64,000 bases of DNA, taken from NCBI GenBank assembly GCA_022813625.1, contig JAKLMB010000007.1, positions 992,001 through 1,056,000 of the forward strand, read 5' to 3'. A model generated the notes under the pieces. The model was not told the origin of the DNA. It searched no databases and was given only the letters and a program-made list of their open reading frames with translations. Positions 1 to 11,005 of the stretch are shown piece by piece (position 1 is the first letter of the stretch; each line of letters opens with the position of its first letter). The stretch comes from Aaosphaeria pasadenensis. Taxonomy: Eukaryota > Ascomycota > Dothideomycetes > Pleosporales. The position numbers were made by a program, and so were the translations under genes.

Positions 1-792
1 TACGCGTATCCTCTCTGGACGACTTGACATGGTTGCTGGAATAGCACGTATCCAGGATCGTGAGTATGTCCCCCTCCACATCTTCTGACGCAAGGATATC
101 CTCCACCTTGTTCCAGTTCGCCCTTGCTTCGTTATTGAATCCTCTCAAATGTGCAGGATTGATACTGGCGCATAGCTCGAGGTATTTCTCATGCTCTCTA
201 TATCTGCCATGTCCCGTGTAGTATACAATCATCAAGTTATTTGGACCATCGTGTTTCTCGATAAACGTGCTGATGAATCGGCTGATCTGGTGCTGCGGCT
301 TTTTGGAAACGTTGAGTTCGACGGTCTCAGTATCGTAATTGAAGACCTCACGGAAAACGCGATCAAGTTCCTCGGCCTAGTTCGTACATCATTGATTAGC
401 GCCGGTTGGTGTGGGTACCATGCGAAATAACTCACCTCATCTCTCGTCTTGAGCTCATCCAGCTCATCATCCCATTTGATGATCAAGACAGCGGCCTCTT
501 GATATCCATCTGGGAGATTCATGTTCCTCGCAATGGCATCATCCCACCAAGATTGCATCTCGGCGGCACGTTCCTGGATTGCATGCTCCTCCTCACCATT
601 CGGCCGGCCATGTTCGAGTAGTTGTTGACTGCCCCAATCTTGAGACTCTATTGGCGGGTCTATTGATGTAGATTCGATGCGGATATCTGCACGAGCGTGG
701 AACACTGTATTTGATAGCGGATTCGCAGCTATGGGTGAGATATCGGACTCCATGGTATCCAGCAGCTGCGCGTGGTTCGGCCAAAGAGCCAT
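1..792 (-). CDS. Caspase-like (peptidase C14) protein, 3' part outside the window
   Basis: Two exons are visible: complement(436..792) and complement(1..376), the latter running off the window. The intron 377-435 (59 bp, phase 0) has a GTGAGT donor and an ACTAG acceptor. Exon 1 starts MALWPNHAQLLD and is acidic. Exon 2 holds the caspase fold: a VYYTGHG segment carrying the catalytic His, then about 60 residues later LDTCYSS carrying the catalytic Cys. In fungi such C14 domains occur in metacaspases and as N-terminal effector modules of NLR-like proteins; which applies here depends on the missing C-terminus. The N-terminus lacks the P/Q/Y-rich prodomain typical of type I metacaspases, so a non-canonical caspase-like protein is more likely. 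Start chosen at the first ATG in frame at 792. Confidence 0.8.
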
Positions 793-1431
793 TGTTTAAG
801 GTGGTCGTAAGGCTTTAAGGTTCGAGGATCGTTCGCAGGAAACAGCCATAACGACGTCCACCGTTCGCTCTGGCCCCCAATGATCCTCTGTGACAGATGT
901 GAGAGTAAGCCTGTGGCACATGCGGTTGGTGGAAGGTCGGAGATACGTCGTGATTGGGCGCTAGGTCCAATCTGATACTCTGGGTGGGGGCCAAAAAACA
1001 ATTGCAATCCGCATATGTACATACATGCTTTATCGTCTTGACAGTAACAGTAACACTCTGCGGTAAACTTGCATCGTTTGGGGCATCTGTGATGCTAGAA
1101 ATAGACACAGTGTGATTAGCGAACAGCATGTGCGCTTGGAACTCTGTCATTGCGGCGTAGAATAGCATATTGTGTTGTAGGAACAACATGCGTGACTAAC
1201 CTCGACTGCGGCTGTGTAGGAGGTCCCCGTTACTCAGGTGTTGAGGCTGTCATAGTGCAGCAAAACAGGCAGCATTTGATGGGGCGGAATCCAGAGGCCT
1301 GTAGCAGTTCATCCATTCTATATCTACTTCGTCCAGCCGTGCCTTTTTCCAAAGACGTCCTTCACACGCAAGGCTAACAAATTACAAGCTACTTTTCCAG
1401 CCCTATCATTTCAATCGTCCACACGAACGTA
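793..1431. other. Intergenic, promoter side of the caspase-like gene
   Basis: About 640 bp between the divergent caspase-like gene and the next plus-strand gene. A minus-strand ATG frame begins at 1189 but shows no recognisable protein. I see no RNA gene or repeat. Confidence 0.4.
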
Positions 1432-1960
1432 ATGATGGCGACTGAGTTGCAATCTCAGCTTGACCAGGGTCAACCTGTGAGTCGTGTCTCTCATTCTACA
1501 CAGTAATCGCCACAAGACTTACGAACCATCTTTCGTACAGTTCCAGGAACGGAAAGAGGCAAGCCCGAGTCCTTCGCCTTCGGAAGAAGCGATCCCAACG
1601 CTCCAGTCCAGTGTGAATGCAGACCCATTCGCGACCCCAACACACAAGTCCAGTGTGGGTGTAGACCCATTTGCGACAGAGGTAAGTTACTCCAGATTCA
1701 AGACAAAATTTCGTTATCCGAAAATTGCGCATACTAACAAGTCATTGAAGTCTTCTGCTCGATTTCAGAAGGGCGATAAAGTGCACATGTCTCAAATCAT
1801 CAAAGGTGTCCGTGTCAAGGGCACGTATACAATCCACAAGGCCCGATTGCACTCCTCGAAGGCATTTTGCGAGTACCAACTGCTTGATGCACAAAAGCAG
1901 TTATACAACAAGGGGGAATGGGTCCGAGAGAAAGTTCTCAAAGTTGACCAAAAGCGTTAA
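1432..1960 (+). CDS. Small hypothetical protein with an internal duplication
   Basis: Proposed model join(1432..1476,1541..1681,1751..1960), 131 aa. Intron 2 (1682-1750) is convincing: GTAAGT donor, perfect TACTAAC branch site, AAG acceptor. Intron 1 (1477-1540) has a GTGAGT donor and a TACAG acceptor and joins the frame at phase 0. The N-terminal half is Ser/Pro/Glu-rich and carries two copies of an SSV-x-x-DPFAT motif made by a short tandem DNA duplication at about 1600-1680. The C-terminal half is basic, with KGDKVHMSQIIKGVRV followed by a predicted beta-rich segment, somewhat like a small binding domain (chromo/Tudor-like is a guess). I do not recognise the family. Start taken at the first of two adjacent ATGs. 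Confidence 0.5.
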
Positions 1961-2360
1961 TAGTCGGAAAACGATGGGCCACCGGTGAACGAAGGACTGA
2001 TGATGAGGGTGGCTCAGGAGACGGGAACGGAGCGAGGCGCGTGGCTGTGCCCCATGAAGATGTGAATCTGTGGCACGAGGCGTGGCTAGAGCATGAGGAT
2101 TGAATCATTTCATTGGATGGCGTTCGGGGTTTCTCATCCTCCTCATATATTTCGCATAATATTCGTTCATTCTAGACAGCCGCCTCACTCACTCGCTACC
2201 ATCCCCAGCCGGCGGCTCTTCCATCAAAGATTTGGGCTTTAACCCCCGACGCACCATCATTTTTGTGTCTTTTGTTCGTCGCCATTTTGTTTGTTGATTT
2301 TGTAACATTGTGCTTTGCTGTAATTGCTCGCTCAACCGTAGGCGTTTGGACCAGTGGACA
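1961..2360. other. Intergenic
   Basis: 400 bp between two plus-strand genes. It contains the promoter and leader of the DUF6594 gene; nothing else is recognised. Confidence 0.4.
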
Positions 2361-3830
2361 ATGACTCCCCTTCGATCAATGACTGGGGACACTTTTGTCA
2401 CTGAGAAGGAAATGAATCCTTCTCAAACTCCAGCATCTCCTACAAATACTGACAGCTCTGGGAATACTCTACAAGGAGACGCCATAATTGAAATGGGAAA
2501 CGAAGACGATGGTAATTCAACAGTGCGAACGTCCTCCTCGAGGTCGAGACGGTCATCGTCGCTTCAGCACGACACTCAGCCTCGTAAGTTCCCTGCCCCC
2601 TCATTTCGGCCCCCACGGCGCATCTTGGAATATCACATCCAAAGATTCCAAACCACAAGTATCACTGACTATACTATTATAGCTACGGAAAAGAACCGAC
2701 TTACTGTCCTTCATCGGATAACGAAGCCCTTCAGGCCAACCCCAGATCCTCTTGACATAACCGAGACAAACACCCGAAAACGTGAGACCAACATATTGAT
2801 ATGACTCCCAATTTCCACATACTGACATCAATAAAGTTGAGGAAACCCCCAATGGATTTCCACGTTTGGCTGCGTTCCAATCGTCTGAGGCAAATTTCGC
2901 TTTGTACAGGTCATTCTCTTATCTTCACTCGCGCTTGCTGCTCGATCTCCAGGACGAGATCACTAGCCTTGAAAAGGAGCTCGACGACATCGATTGGGAT
3001 GACTTCGATGAAGATCGAGACCGCCTGCGCAGTCGAGAAATCGATGTCGCACATGCTGCTAATGAACCCAACAAACGCACCCGGCGTGTGATCTTACGAG
3101 AGATTAGAGAAAGACTAATGGAGTATGACGAGGTGCTTATCAAAGCGAGAACGCTCGAGAGCTTCCAGAAGCCGAGTGATCGTAATTACCGAAGTGTCAG
3201 GCGGTACCATCATAATGAAAAGCCCCTCATGGATGCTGAGATGGATGCAATCAGGAGCAAGGAAGACACCGTCTCGCTGGGAAGTGGCCGCGAGTGGGCG
3301 TCATTTGACGGTGGAGTGGAAACAATGATCGGCCAATTCGATGGTTTCCTAAAGAGATTATTTCGGTTGAAGACTCCTCCTTTACAGGTAAGCAATGATG
3401 CTTCCAGCGCTCCTTGTTAAAGCATACTAATGGATTTGGTTAGAATTTGCTTCGAACGCCAGAACTGCGCGCCAAAACATCGAGTCCACATGTTTCCTAC
3501 TACTCTAGCTCCCGTATCGACAAACTCACTAATGTGTTCATAACTTTCGTAATCTTCTTCCTTCTTGTGGCCCCGGTGGTAATCATGTACCACTTGACCT
3601 CGACAAACCTTTACACAGGATCGGATCCTGAACAGCAGCAGAATGTCGCAGAACTGTACCAGCGCAGCACTTTCAGGGCTGTTGGTGTACTGATAGTCTT
3701 CACGCTGGTGTTTTCAGCTGCGATGAGTCTATTGACGAGAGCGCTGCGACATGAGCTCTTTGCTGCGAGTGCGGCCTACTGTGCGATTCTAGTTGTATTC
3801 ATTGGGAACTTTACTGGGCCGGGTAATTAG
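2361..3830 (+). CDS. DUF6594-type fungal membrane protein
   Basis: Model join(2361..2583,2683..2781,2837..3387,3444..3830), 419 aa. After a Ser/Thr-rich acidic N-terminus comes the DUF6594 signature: GFPRLAAFQSSE, then FALYRSFSYLHSRLLLDLQ and a coiled region (LEKELDDIDWDD). Long charged helices follow. The C-terminus has three hydrophobic segments (VFITFVIFFLLVAPVVIMYH, a second around AVGVLIVFTLVFSA, a third around AYCAILVVFIGNF), the usual layout of this family. Function is unknown; the proteins are fungus-specific and often multicopy. Start at the ATG at 2361 with A at -3; no upstream in-frame ATG was seen. An AATAAA lies at 3923, 93 bp past the stop. Confidence 0.85.
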
Positions 3831-4190
3831 TTGTATATCGGATTTACGAATAATGACTGACGATTTAAATTGAATGCCTGTTCATCTGGTGATATATCAT
3901 GAGCGCTTTCGCAGTTGTGATCAATAAACCAAAATAACTTTCGTTTCTATCAATTGCCCATCAATGAGTCGATGCTCGTTTGGCTCGAGTCTACATGGCA
4001 TGTACATAATTTAAACGGCGAATGATAACCTGTCACAAATTTCCTTTCCGCTAGGAAGCCATGCTGCTTTGCACTCTTACCAATTTCCAAAAAAAAACCC
4101 ATATTCATTTCCACCTTTAACTCCTGATTGAACTGAGTCTTCAATTTCGCAGATTTCCTTCCCTCGCAATATTCGTTTGCGGATGCGATC
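3831..4190. other. Convergent 3' intergenic
   Basis: 360 bp between convergent genes. Only a polyadenylation-like AATAAA near 3923 and A-rich runs are visible. Confidence 0.4.
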
Positions 4191-6253
4191 TTATAGCGCG
4201 GCCACCGGAACGATCCATTCGCATTTAGGAGGCGTCATCGGTGCTTCCTCATCATCATTGAAACTTCCCATTTGAGTGACCCGCTTGTAAATCTCCTCTA
4301 GCTGTTGCCCATATGCACCAGCATATTCCTCTGCCCTACCCTCTTTGTATCTATCTTTGGCATCTATTGGGCCGGATGGTGCAGGAGCAGTCTGTGCATT
4401 AAGGCCCAATGGTGATGGACTTGCTGTAGACGAGTCTTGTGGTTTTGCGAAAAGTCCGCTCGCAGCTGGTGTAGCGGTTGTTGGGTTTGGCGTACTGAAC
4501 GGGTTCGGCTTTGCCTGTTGCTGGCCGAATGGCGAGGCTGCTGCAGGAGTTGGTTGATTTTGTTGCCCAAAAGGTGATGGATTTGCTGGCTGGGTCTGTT
4601 GCGACTGCTGGCCAAAAGGAGATGCACCCGTATTTTGTTGTCCGAAAGGAGATGGTTTTCCAAATGCACCTGTAGTAGGTTGTGAAGGCTGTCCAAATGC
4701 GCTGACACCAGGTTGCGAAGGCTTTCCAAACGCACCGGTAGGTTGTGAGGGTTGTCCAAATGCGCTAGCTCCAGGCTGGGATGGTTGTCCAAAGGCACTT
4801 GCGCCAGGTTGAGAGGGTTTGCCAAAAGCACTCGTGCCAGCTTGAGATGGCTGGCCAAAAGCGCTGGTTCCTGGTTGGGATGGCTTCCCAAATGCACTTC
4901 CACCTGACTGAGATGGCTGGCCAAATGCATTCGTTCCAGGTTGCGAGGGTTGACCAAAGGCATTTGGGCCTGTCTGTGCCGCCTGGCCGAATGGGCTTGC
5001 TCCAGGCTGTGATGGTTGGCCAAAGGCACTTACGCCAGGTTGCGAGGGTTTGCCAAAAGCACTTGCGCCGGGTTGCGAAGGTTGCCCGAACGGCGACGGT
5101 TTTCCGAAGGCAGAGTTCTGGCCCAGAGTGTTTGATTGTCCAAAGGCAGAGGTAGACCCAGGGGCTGTGGATTGTCCAAAGGCAGGCTTTTGACCCAAGG
5201 CGCTGGGTTGGCCAAATGGAGATGCGCCTCCAATTGCTGAAGAGTTGCCAAAGGCCGATCCTGATGTTCCAAGCGATGATGCTTGCCCAAAGGCTGAACC
5301 TGAGCCCATGGTTGACGGCTGCCCGAAGGCACTCGTCGTTCCTCCAAGGGCAGTGGGTTTTCCGAATGCACCACTACCGGCACCCAAAGTGCTGGCCTGT
5401 CCAAATCCGCTCAGCTTTGGCTGTGCAAATCCCGAGTTGGACGGCTGCCCAAACGTCGATGAGGGTTGTGATGCACCTCCAAAAGCAGAAGCGCTGGGCT
5501 TTTGATCACCGACAGGGACTTTACCCTGTGCAATATCGATTCTATTTGGATGGACATCCTCGCCGTCTTCGATGTATTTGATGGCTCCGTCAAGATCTTT
5601 GAGAACACTTTCTACTTGCTTCTGCATCTGACCATGCAGATTTGTCTCCTCTTGTTGCTAGTGTGTGTTAGGCATGGTAGGGGTCACGAATAACGGCGAA
5701 GTACTTACAGCTCCATTTTCATTCCCCGAAGCTCGAAGAGAATAGTAACGATGTCTCAACTCTTCCGGGCTCAGCTCTACAGGTCCTTCGATCAATTGGC
5801 GTGGAGCTTCTCGACCTGGACCGAAGCAGGACAGTGGGTAAATCGGACGTTGGCTAGAAAGATCTGCCTGTATATCATCCTTGGTTAGGCCGAATTTAGG
5901 ACTGTTATTGCGTCCTAGACATTGTCAGTTGAAGCGGAAGAGGTACAATATATAATGCAGAAAACCCCAAGGTATATTGAAGGTAGGGAGAGGTTAGGAC
6001 ATACCAAACCCACCACCCGATTGCTGGCCAGGTCGATAACGATCGCCGCTGCCGCCGCCTCCGCCATTGGCAAAAGCACCGAATCGATTCGTATTTGAAC
6101 CTCCAAATGGGCCACTACTAGAGTTTTGGGCTCCTGGATGTTCGTTGCGGCAATCCTCTGTATGTAATGTTAGCTAGAACACGTGAGCTCGTGACAGGGA
6201 TACTCACTTCCGAACCTGCAGTTACCGCGCTGGAAGTACGCGCAGATTGCCAT
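4191..6253 (-). CDS. amo1: FG-repeat nucleoporin of the Amo1/Nup42 type with CCCH zinc finger
   Basis: Model complement(join(4191..5657,5709..5914,6005..6157,6208..6253)), 623 aa. The protein opens with a CCCH zinc finger (MAICAYFQRGNCRFG...DCRNEHPG, C-x7-C-x5-C-x3-H), as in yeast Nup42 and S. pombe Amo1. A Gly-rich linker follows, then an alpha-helical segment around residues 70-170 and about 300 residues of FG repeats, mostly SAFG-Q/K-PSQPG units. The C-terminus is a short helical domain (EEIYKRVTQMGSF). Such proteins sit at the cytoplasmic face of the nuclear pore and help mRNA export; Amo1 also affects microtubules at the nuclear envelope. Introns are 50, 90 and 51 bp. The repeat unit length is a multiple of three, so other frames are also open across it. 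Confidence 0.92.
4640..5110 (-). repeat. Tandem FG-repeat DNA inside the nucleoporin gene
   Basis: About twelve units of roughly 39 bp encode PSQPG-x-SAFG-K/Q or close variants. Unit boundaries drift, but the phase stays a multiple of three. The repeat explains the long spurious frames on both strands here. Confidence 0.8.
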
Positions 6254-6689
6254 AATGGCTGCTTAACAGCGATATTTCAGAAAGATTTGAGTGCTATAAA
6301 AGAAATGTTTTCCACATTGCTAATCGTGAATGGATTATCGTTGCACCTTTGATGATGAAGACGTGGAGGAGCTGCGGAGGGCAACAAAAGTGAGGTTCAC
6401 CTCCGAAAACGCTAGTCCAAATTCGGAACACTAGCGTGTGTTGATTCTAATTGAATTCGACGACATACGCAACTTATCATGCCGCTTCAGCAGATTTGAT
6501 ACACCATGCCAGGCTGTCGACAGTGCGGATTCCTCTTTATACCTCAAAATCAGTCTCCTCAACTCCTACGTTCCTTCGGCGAAGGCCACTAAGTTCCCAG
6601 GGGACATCACAATCCTGTTCAGTCTGAAGCTCCACCTACTACTCGAATCCAGCTTGGTATGACGACGTTCAGCACATTATCATAATTTA
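6254..6689. promoter_or_regulatory. Divergent promoter region between amo1 and the small membrane-protein gene
   Basis: 436 bp separate the two divergent start codons, so both promoters must lie here. No specific element was identified. Confidence 0.5.
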
Positions 6690-7023
6690 ATGCACGCCTT
6701 CTCAATTGTTACGCTTGGAATCTTTGTCGCGGGATACTCAACTGCTCGCTGGGATCTTGTCACTCGACTTTACGAGTTAGCCATCTTTGCTTGGGATCAC
6801 GGCGTTGTGGTGTGTAGAACATTGTGCCAACTGCCCCTCAGGACAGCTTTCTAACTTTAATCAGACGCGGGCAACCAAAGGCTTCGCAGTCTTGTCAATA
6901 TTTTTCTTCCTCTTGTTCCTACCCATACAATACCTCGCTACACAGGAGACGTACCTTCATCCACGAACCGCCGGCGGTGGCATATCTGCCCGGGAACAAC
7001 TTAAACGTCGAGGCTCGTTCTAG
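6690..7023 (+). CDS. Small two-helix membrane protein immediately upstream of GPI1
   Basis: Model join(6690..6809,6865..7023), 92 aa. Intron 6810-6864 has a GTGTGT donor, a CTAAC branch site and a TCAG acceptor, phase 0. The protein starts MHAFSIVTLGIFVAGY, has a first hydrophobic helix, then an ARWDLVTRLYEL-AIFAWDHG segment, a second helix (FAVLSIFFFLLFLPIQYLA) and a basic tail ending EQLKRRGSF. It looks like a real conserved small protein, not noise: the splice signals are good and the frame is open throughout. No function is known to me. Its stop codon lies 20 bp before the GPI1 ATG on the same strand, so the two may share a transcript. Confidence 0.65.
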
Positions 7024-7043
7024 AGGAATCACAGTATGATGAC

Positions 7044-9383
7044 ATGGTTGCGCACAATGGGTTGATGCGCATATTCTGGCCTTCGGATGCGCCGACTAGT
7101 CTTTTGCCGGGTGTGCTCGTAGGATGGCGAAACTCTGATTTGGATGTGTTCGTGGTCTCCATCCTGCAAGAGGTCGAGGTACGCAATACCATTCCTTATA
7201 AATCAGTTCAGGCTAATCATAAACAGCTCCGTCATGTTGAGAACGCCCTTGCGGTGGGTACTCTTCTCCGCCACAAGCCTCACGACATCCACGAGCTCTT
7301 CAAGCAATGCGGGCATTCCTCTTTGCGAGTCTTAGGATCTGTCAATCCGAGGGTACCACCCGATAGCTTCAATCCCCAGCTTCTTTCCGCGTATACAGAT
7401 AATATCACCCACGTTCCGCGGTTCTTTTGCCCCTCTGAGTCAGGATTGACTATGCAAGTCATCATATACGATCGACCTCATCCTACGCGTATGCAATACT
7501 TGTCGCTTAGCCCTATCTCCCTGGCATTGGGGGACAAGGAAAACATCAAGTGGAATCCTGGATTTGGGACGGATCAAGAGGAGAAGGTCAAGACTCGGCT
7601 TCAGAAAGAGAAATTGGTAGAGAAACTAATGTTACATACCGTTGTATCACACATGCCGACACAGAAGGAGCTCAGCTTGTCAAGGATTATCGATCAAATC
7701 AACTGTTCATTCGAGCTCAATTCAGTACTGCAGAAGAATATCGGGCTTATTGGAAGACGACTCAAGCGAGCATTGAGTGTAAGCGAGCGGGTGGTCGAGT
7801 CAGCGAACGACCTCTGGGATTACATTTACATCGCGTTGTGCTACATATGGTGGCTCTGGATCTATCCAATCATTGCGAAACTATTCATACTCGGACTTAT
7901 GGCGCACCGGTTCGTTGCTGAAATAATACTGCATGTCCTCCACTGGAGAACGGGCTCGCCCGAGTCAACGGCGTTGAAGGATATCTCAGCGACAGCTCAG
8001 CAGATCGATATCCGCCTACAACAATTTTGCTATTGGCCAATACAGTATATGACTTTGCGAAAGAGAAAGGGCAATTGGGAGAGTATCACAAGCAGTCACC
8101 CAGAGTACATCAGGTTCTACAATAGTCTCTGGCTAGTTGCCAACGACGTAATAATCGGAATTGCCTTGGGTTCTTATATCATCGAGAACTCGACCTTCGT
8201 AGCATCTCAGGTCGATACAATATTTAGCACTTGGTCTATTGATGGTCTACGGCGTATGATATCATGGCTTATGGGGTGGCCCGGTGGATTGAAGCTGAAT
8301 ACAGAACTTGCTGAATTTCTTGGTGACCTTTTCCTCTGGGTCATCGATCACTGGGCTGGTAAGTCTTTTTACTTAAACTGCTTGACGTCAACTAATCAAG
8401 GTAGGCTACATATCCTTCCTTCGTCCATTTCTTCCCGGAATCATCCACTTGATCGGCTTCTCCTCTTTCGCTGGTGCTACAATGCCCATATCGCTTTTCT
8501 CGGATCTTCTGTCCTTGTTGACTCTGCACATATACTCGTTCTACATAGCCTCGGCTCGGATTTTTCACTGGCAACTCACAATCATCATTTCCCTCTTTCA
8601 CCTTTTCCGCGGGAAGAAAAGAAATGTTCTTCGGAACCGCATCGATTCATGTGATTACGACCTGGATCAGCTGCTCCTGGGTACGATACTGTTCACGGTA
8701 CTCTTCTTTCTAATGCCGACGGTCTTCGTCTTCTACTTGACATTTGCGGGTGCCCGAGTAGCTGTCATTGGGCTAAAGGCATCTTTGGAGATTGGGTTGG
8801 CGTGTTTGAACCACTTCCCTCTATTCGCCGCTATGTTGAGGGTAAAGGACTCCAGGCGGTTGCCAGGTATGTTTCATCGACCATGATACACTTTCCACCT
8901 CAACTGCTTACGTCGTCTTCTAGGTGGTATTTGTTTCCAGCTTCAAGATACAAATAAGATCTCCTTCTTGGCCCAAGACACATCACAGTGTGCTCCAACT
9001 TCGTATGTTAAACTAAAGGTATGCCCTAAAATATCATCTCCTGTATGTCTGGCATATTCTTACGTCATTAGTCGATACCGCTTTCACTACGCGCAATGTT
9101 CCATTCGTATTTTGAGCTGGGCGATCGAATCCGCAAGCACTATCTGTCACCCAGCGTACTTCTCTGCCTTGGCTCTGGGCAATTTGTTCCTCCAATCCAT
9201 CGTCGTGACCTGTACAGTTTGCAATACAGCATGCTACCGGCTGAGAGAATTGGAATTTCAGAGCTTTGGAAGCGCTTGAACGAGACTGAACCACAGAATA
9301 CAGCTCCTTGGATGAATGGATACCCTACGCTGCCCTCGAGAAGGGGAATTCCCGGCGGTATGGCTGAATCCAGGAGTAGATAG
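7044..9383 (+). CDS. gpi1: GPI-GlcNAc transferase subunit Gpi1
   Basis: Model join(7044..7178,7227..8358,8405..8866,8924..9018,9072..9383), 711 aa. Gpi1 (PIG-Q) stabilises the ER complex that makes GlcNAc-PI, the first step of GPI-anchor synthesis. The N-terminus has the family motif LMRIFWPSDAP followed by GVLVGWRNS. Mid-protein is INCSFELNSVLQKNIGLIGRRLK, followed by several hydrophobic segments and the conserved LNTELAEFLGDLFLWVIDHW block. The C-terminal part is polytopic (HLIGFSSFAGATMPISLFSD). Intron 2 must end at the second of two nearby AGs (8404) to keep the Gpi1 frame. The first intron is 48 bp and in frame; a second 48-bp in-frame candidate lies at 7617-7664, so the mature length could be 16 residues shorter. 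Confidence 0.93.
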
Positions 9384-9704
9384 CATCAATCTCTCTATCG
9401 ATTGCTACAAATAAGCATGAGTAGCATTTTATGCTGATGTTTTATGAATTTGTGAACATTATAATCTGTGAAAGGTGTAGAAGTGCCGGGCGACTGGGTT
9501 AAACCTGTATAACAAATTACCCTTTCCTTCGCGCTCAAAGATTCACGAATGCGGAGAAAACTGATTAGTGTAATTACCAGCCACAAGGTGGAGTAGACTA
9601 TTTTTGTGGCTGGTGCACGCCAAGCCGCACACCAAATTCCTCGAAACTTCATCCCACCAGACTCCTCGTCGCGAACATCCCCACCACCCCAGTTCAAGCT
9701 CACC
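9384..9704. other. Intergenic
   Basis: 321 bp between gpi1 and the eIF3k gene, holding the gpi1 3' end and the next promoter. Nothing else is seen. Confidence 0.4.
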
Positions 9705-10708
9705 ATGTCGCGACCCTTCGACTATGCCGCCGACAGGCCGGAGCATATTGACCAAATTCTCAATGGTCTTGACCGATACAACCCCGAGACGACGGCCGTC
9801 TTCCAGGACTACGTAATGCAACAGTGTGAAAACCAAACATACGACTGTTACTCGAACCTGGCGCTCTTGAAGCTGTACGTGGAATATAAGTACCTTTCTT
9901 TTCCGAGCCGTTACCACTCTCGAATGATGAACAACGTAAAATCGTTTCCTATTAACCGAGGGCACCGGAGCTTGAATCACTCCGCCCATTGAAGCCTTAT
10001 TATTAGCTCTAGCTGAACTATCATCTTTCTCGTTGGATTTGACGCTTGCAAGTCTTTTTGGCTACGCTGCTGACACTGTCGACGCAACAGATACCAGTTC
10101 AATCCTCACCTCACCCGCGATGAGACCATCACCAACATTCTCGTGAAGTCGCTTACCGTATTCCCCTCGCCAGACTTCTCCCTTGGTCTTTCACTTCTCC
10201 CTCCTCATGTGCTTGCCCCGCTCTCTACATCTACACAGGCCCCCGCTGCCGGCGACGCACCGTTGTCTGAGGCGGTTCAGAAGCTCAACGTCCTCAACAA
10301 CCTTCTTGGTGGTGCCGACTACGCCGCCTTCTGGTCGACGCTTGACTCGGACGATTTGTATGCCGATCTGGTAGCCGATGTCTCTGGTTTCGAGGAGCTC
10401 ATGCGAGTACGCATTGCTGTGACTATCAGCCAGACGCTACGGGAGATCGAGAGGTCCATCCTCGAATCTTGGTTGAACCTTTCGGATAAGGAGTTTGATC
10501 ATTTCGTTGGAAGCGTGTGCGGCTGGAACATCGACGGCGCAAAGATCAAGGTACCCCTGAACAAGGAGAACGAGGCCAAGGGTACCATTGTCACAGAGAA
10601 TGTCAAGTTTGACCGTAAGATTCGCCGCAATCAACTGCAGTTCATTTTGCTAACAACATCAAAGAGTTCGCAAGGGTTATTAAGAGGGCCTACGAACAAC
10701 CTGCATGA
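9705..10708 (+). CDS. eif3k: Translation initiation factor eIF3 subunit k
   Basis: Model join(9705..9874,10091..10614,10665..10708), 245 aa, the usual length for fungal eIF3k. The start has an ideal context (CACCATGTC) and gives MSRPFDYAADRPEHIDQIL. The LDRYNPETTAVFQDYV and QTYDCYSNLALLKLYQFNP segments are characteristic of the N-terminal HAM domain. The C-terminal part is the winged-helix/CSN8-PSMD8-EIF3K type domain, ending RVIKRAYEQPA. Intron 1 is long for this window (216 bp); intron 2 (50 bp) lies 15 codons from the end. Subunit k is a non-essential part of the eIF3 octamer core. Confidence 0.95.
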
Positions 10709-11005
10709 TCATATCATGAACGGGCTTTTGTTAGTAATGCATCCGTTGGTTCGGTCCAGCACATTAATGCTGAAGGCGTTGGGAGAGGCTTTGGGGGCAT
10801 TAACGTATCGGCATGTACAGTACATGCATAAAAGGATCATGATAGAATGACCACAGGCCTGCAGGCCTCAAAATACCCATTTTCACCCCATATGGCCAAA
10901 CTTGTATATGCCACTTTTTATTTGAAAAGATGTGAGGAGCCTTATACTACAGTAAATCATCTTCGCACGTACACATATGTACTCAAAATACATGAAGCAA
11001 CGGAT

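Noticed and set aside
4364..5404. Long alternative frames on both strands inside the FG-repeat gene
   Set aside because: They arise because the repeat unit is a multiple of three; the products are Leu/His- or Gln-rich repeats with no domain.
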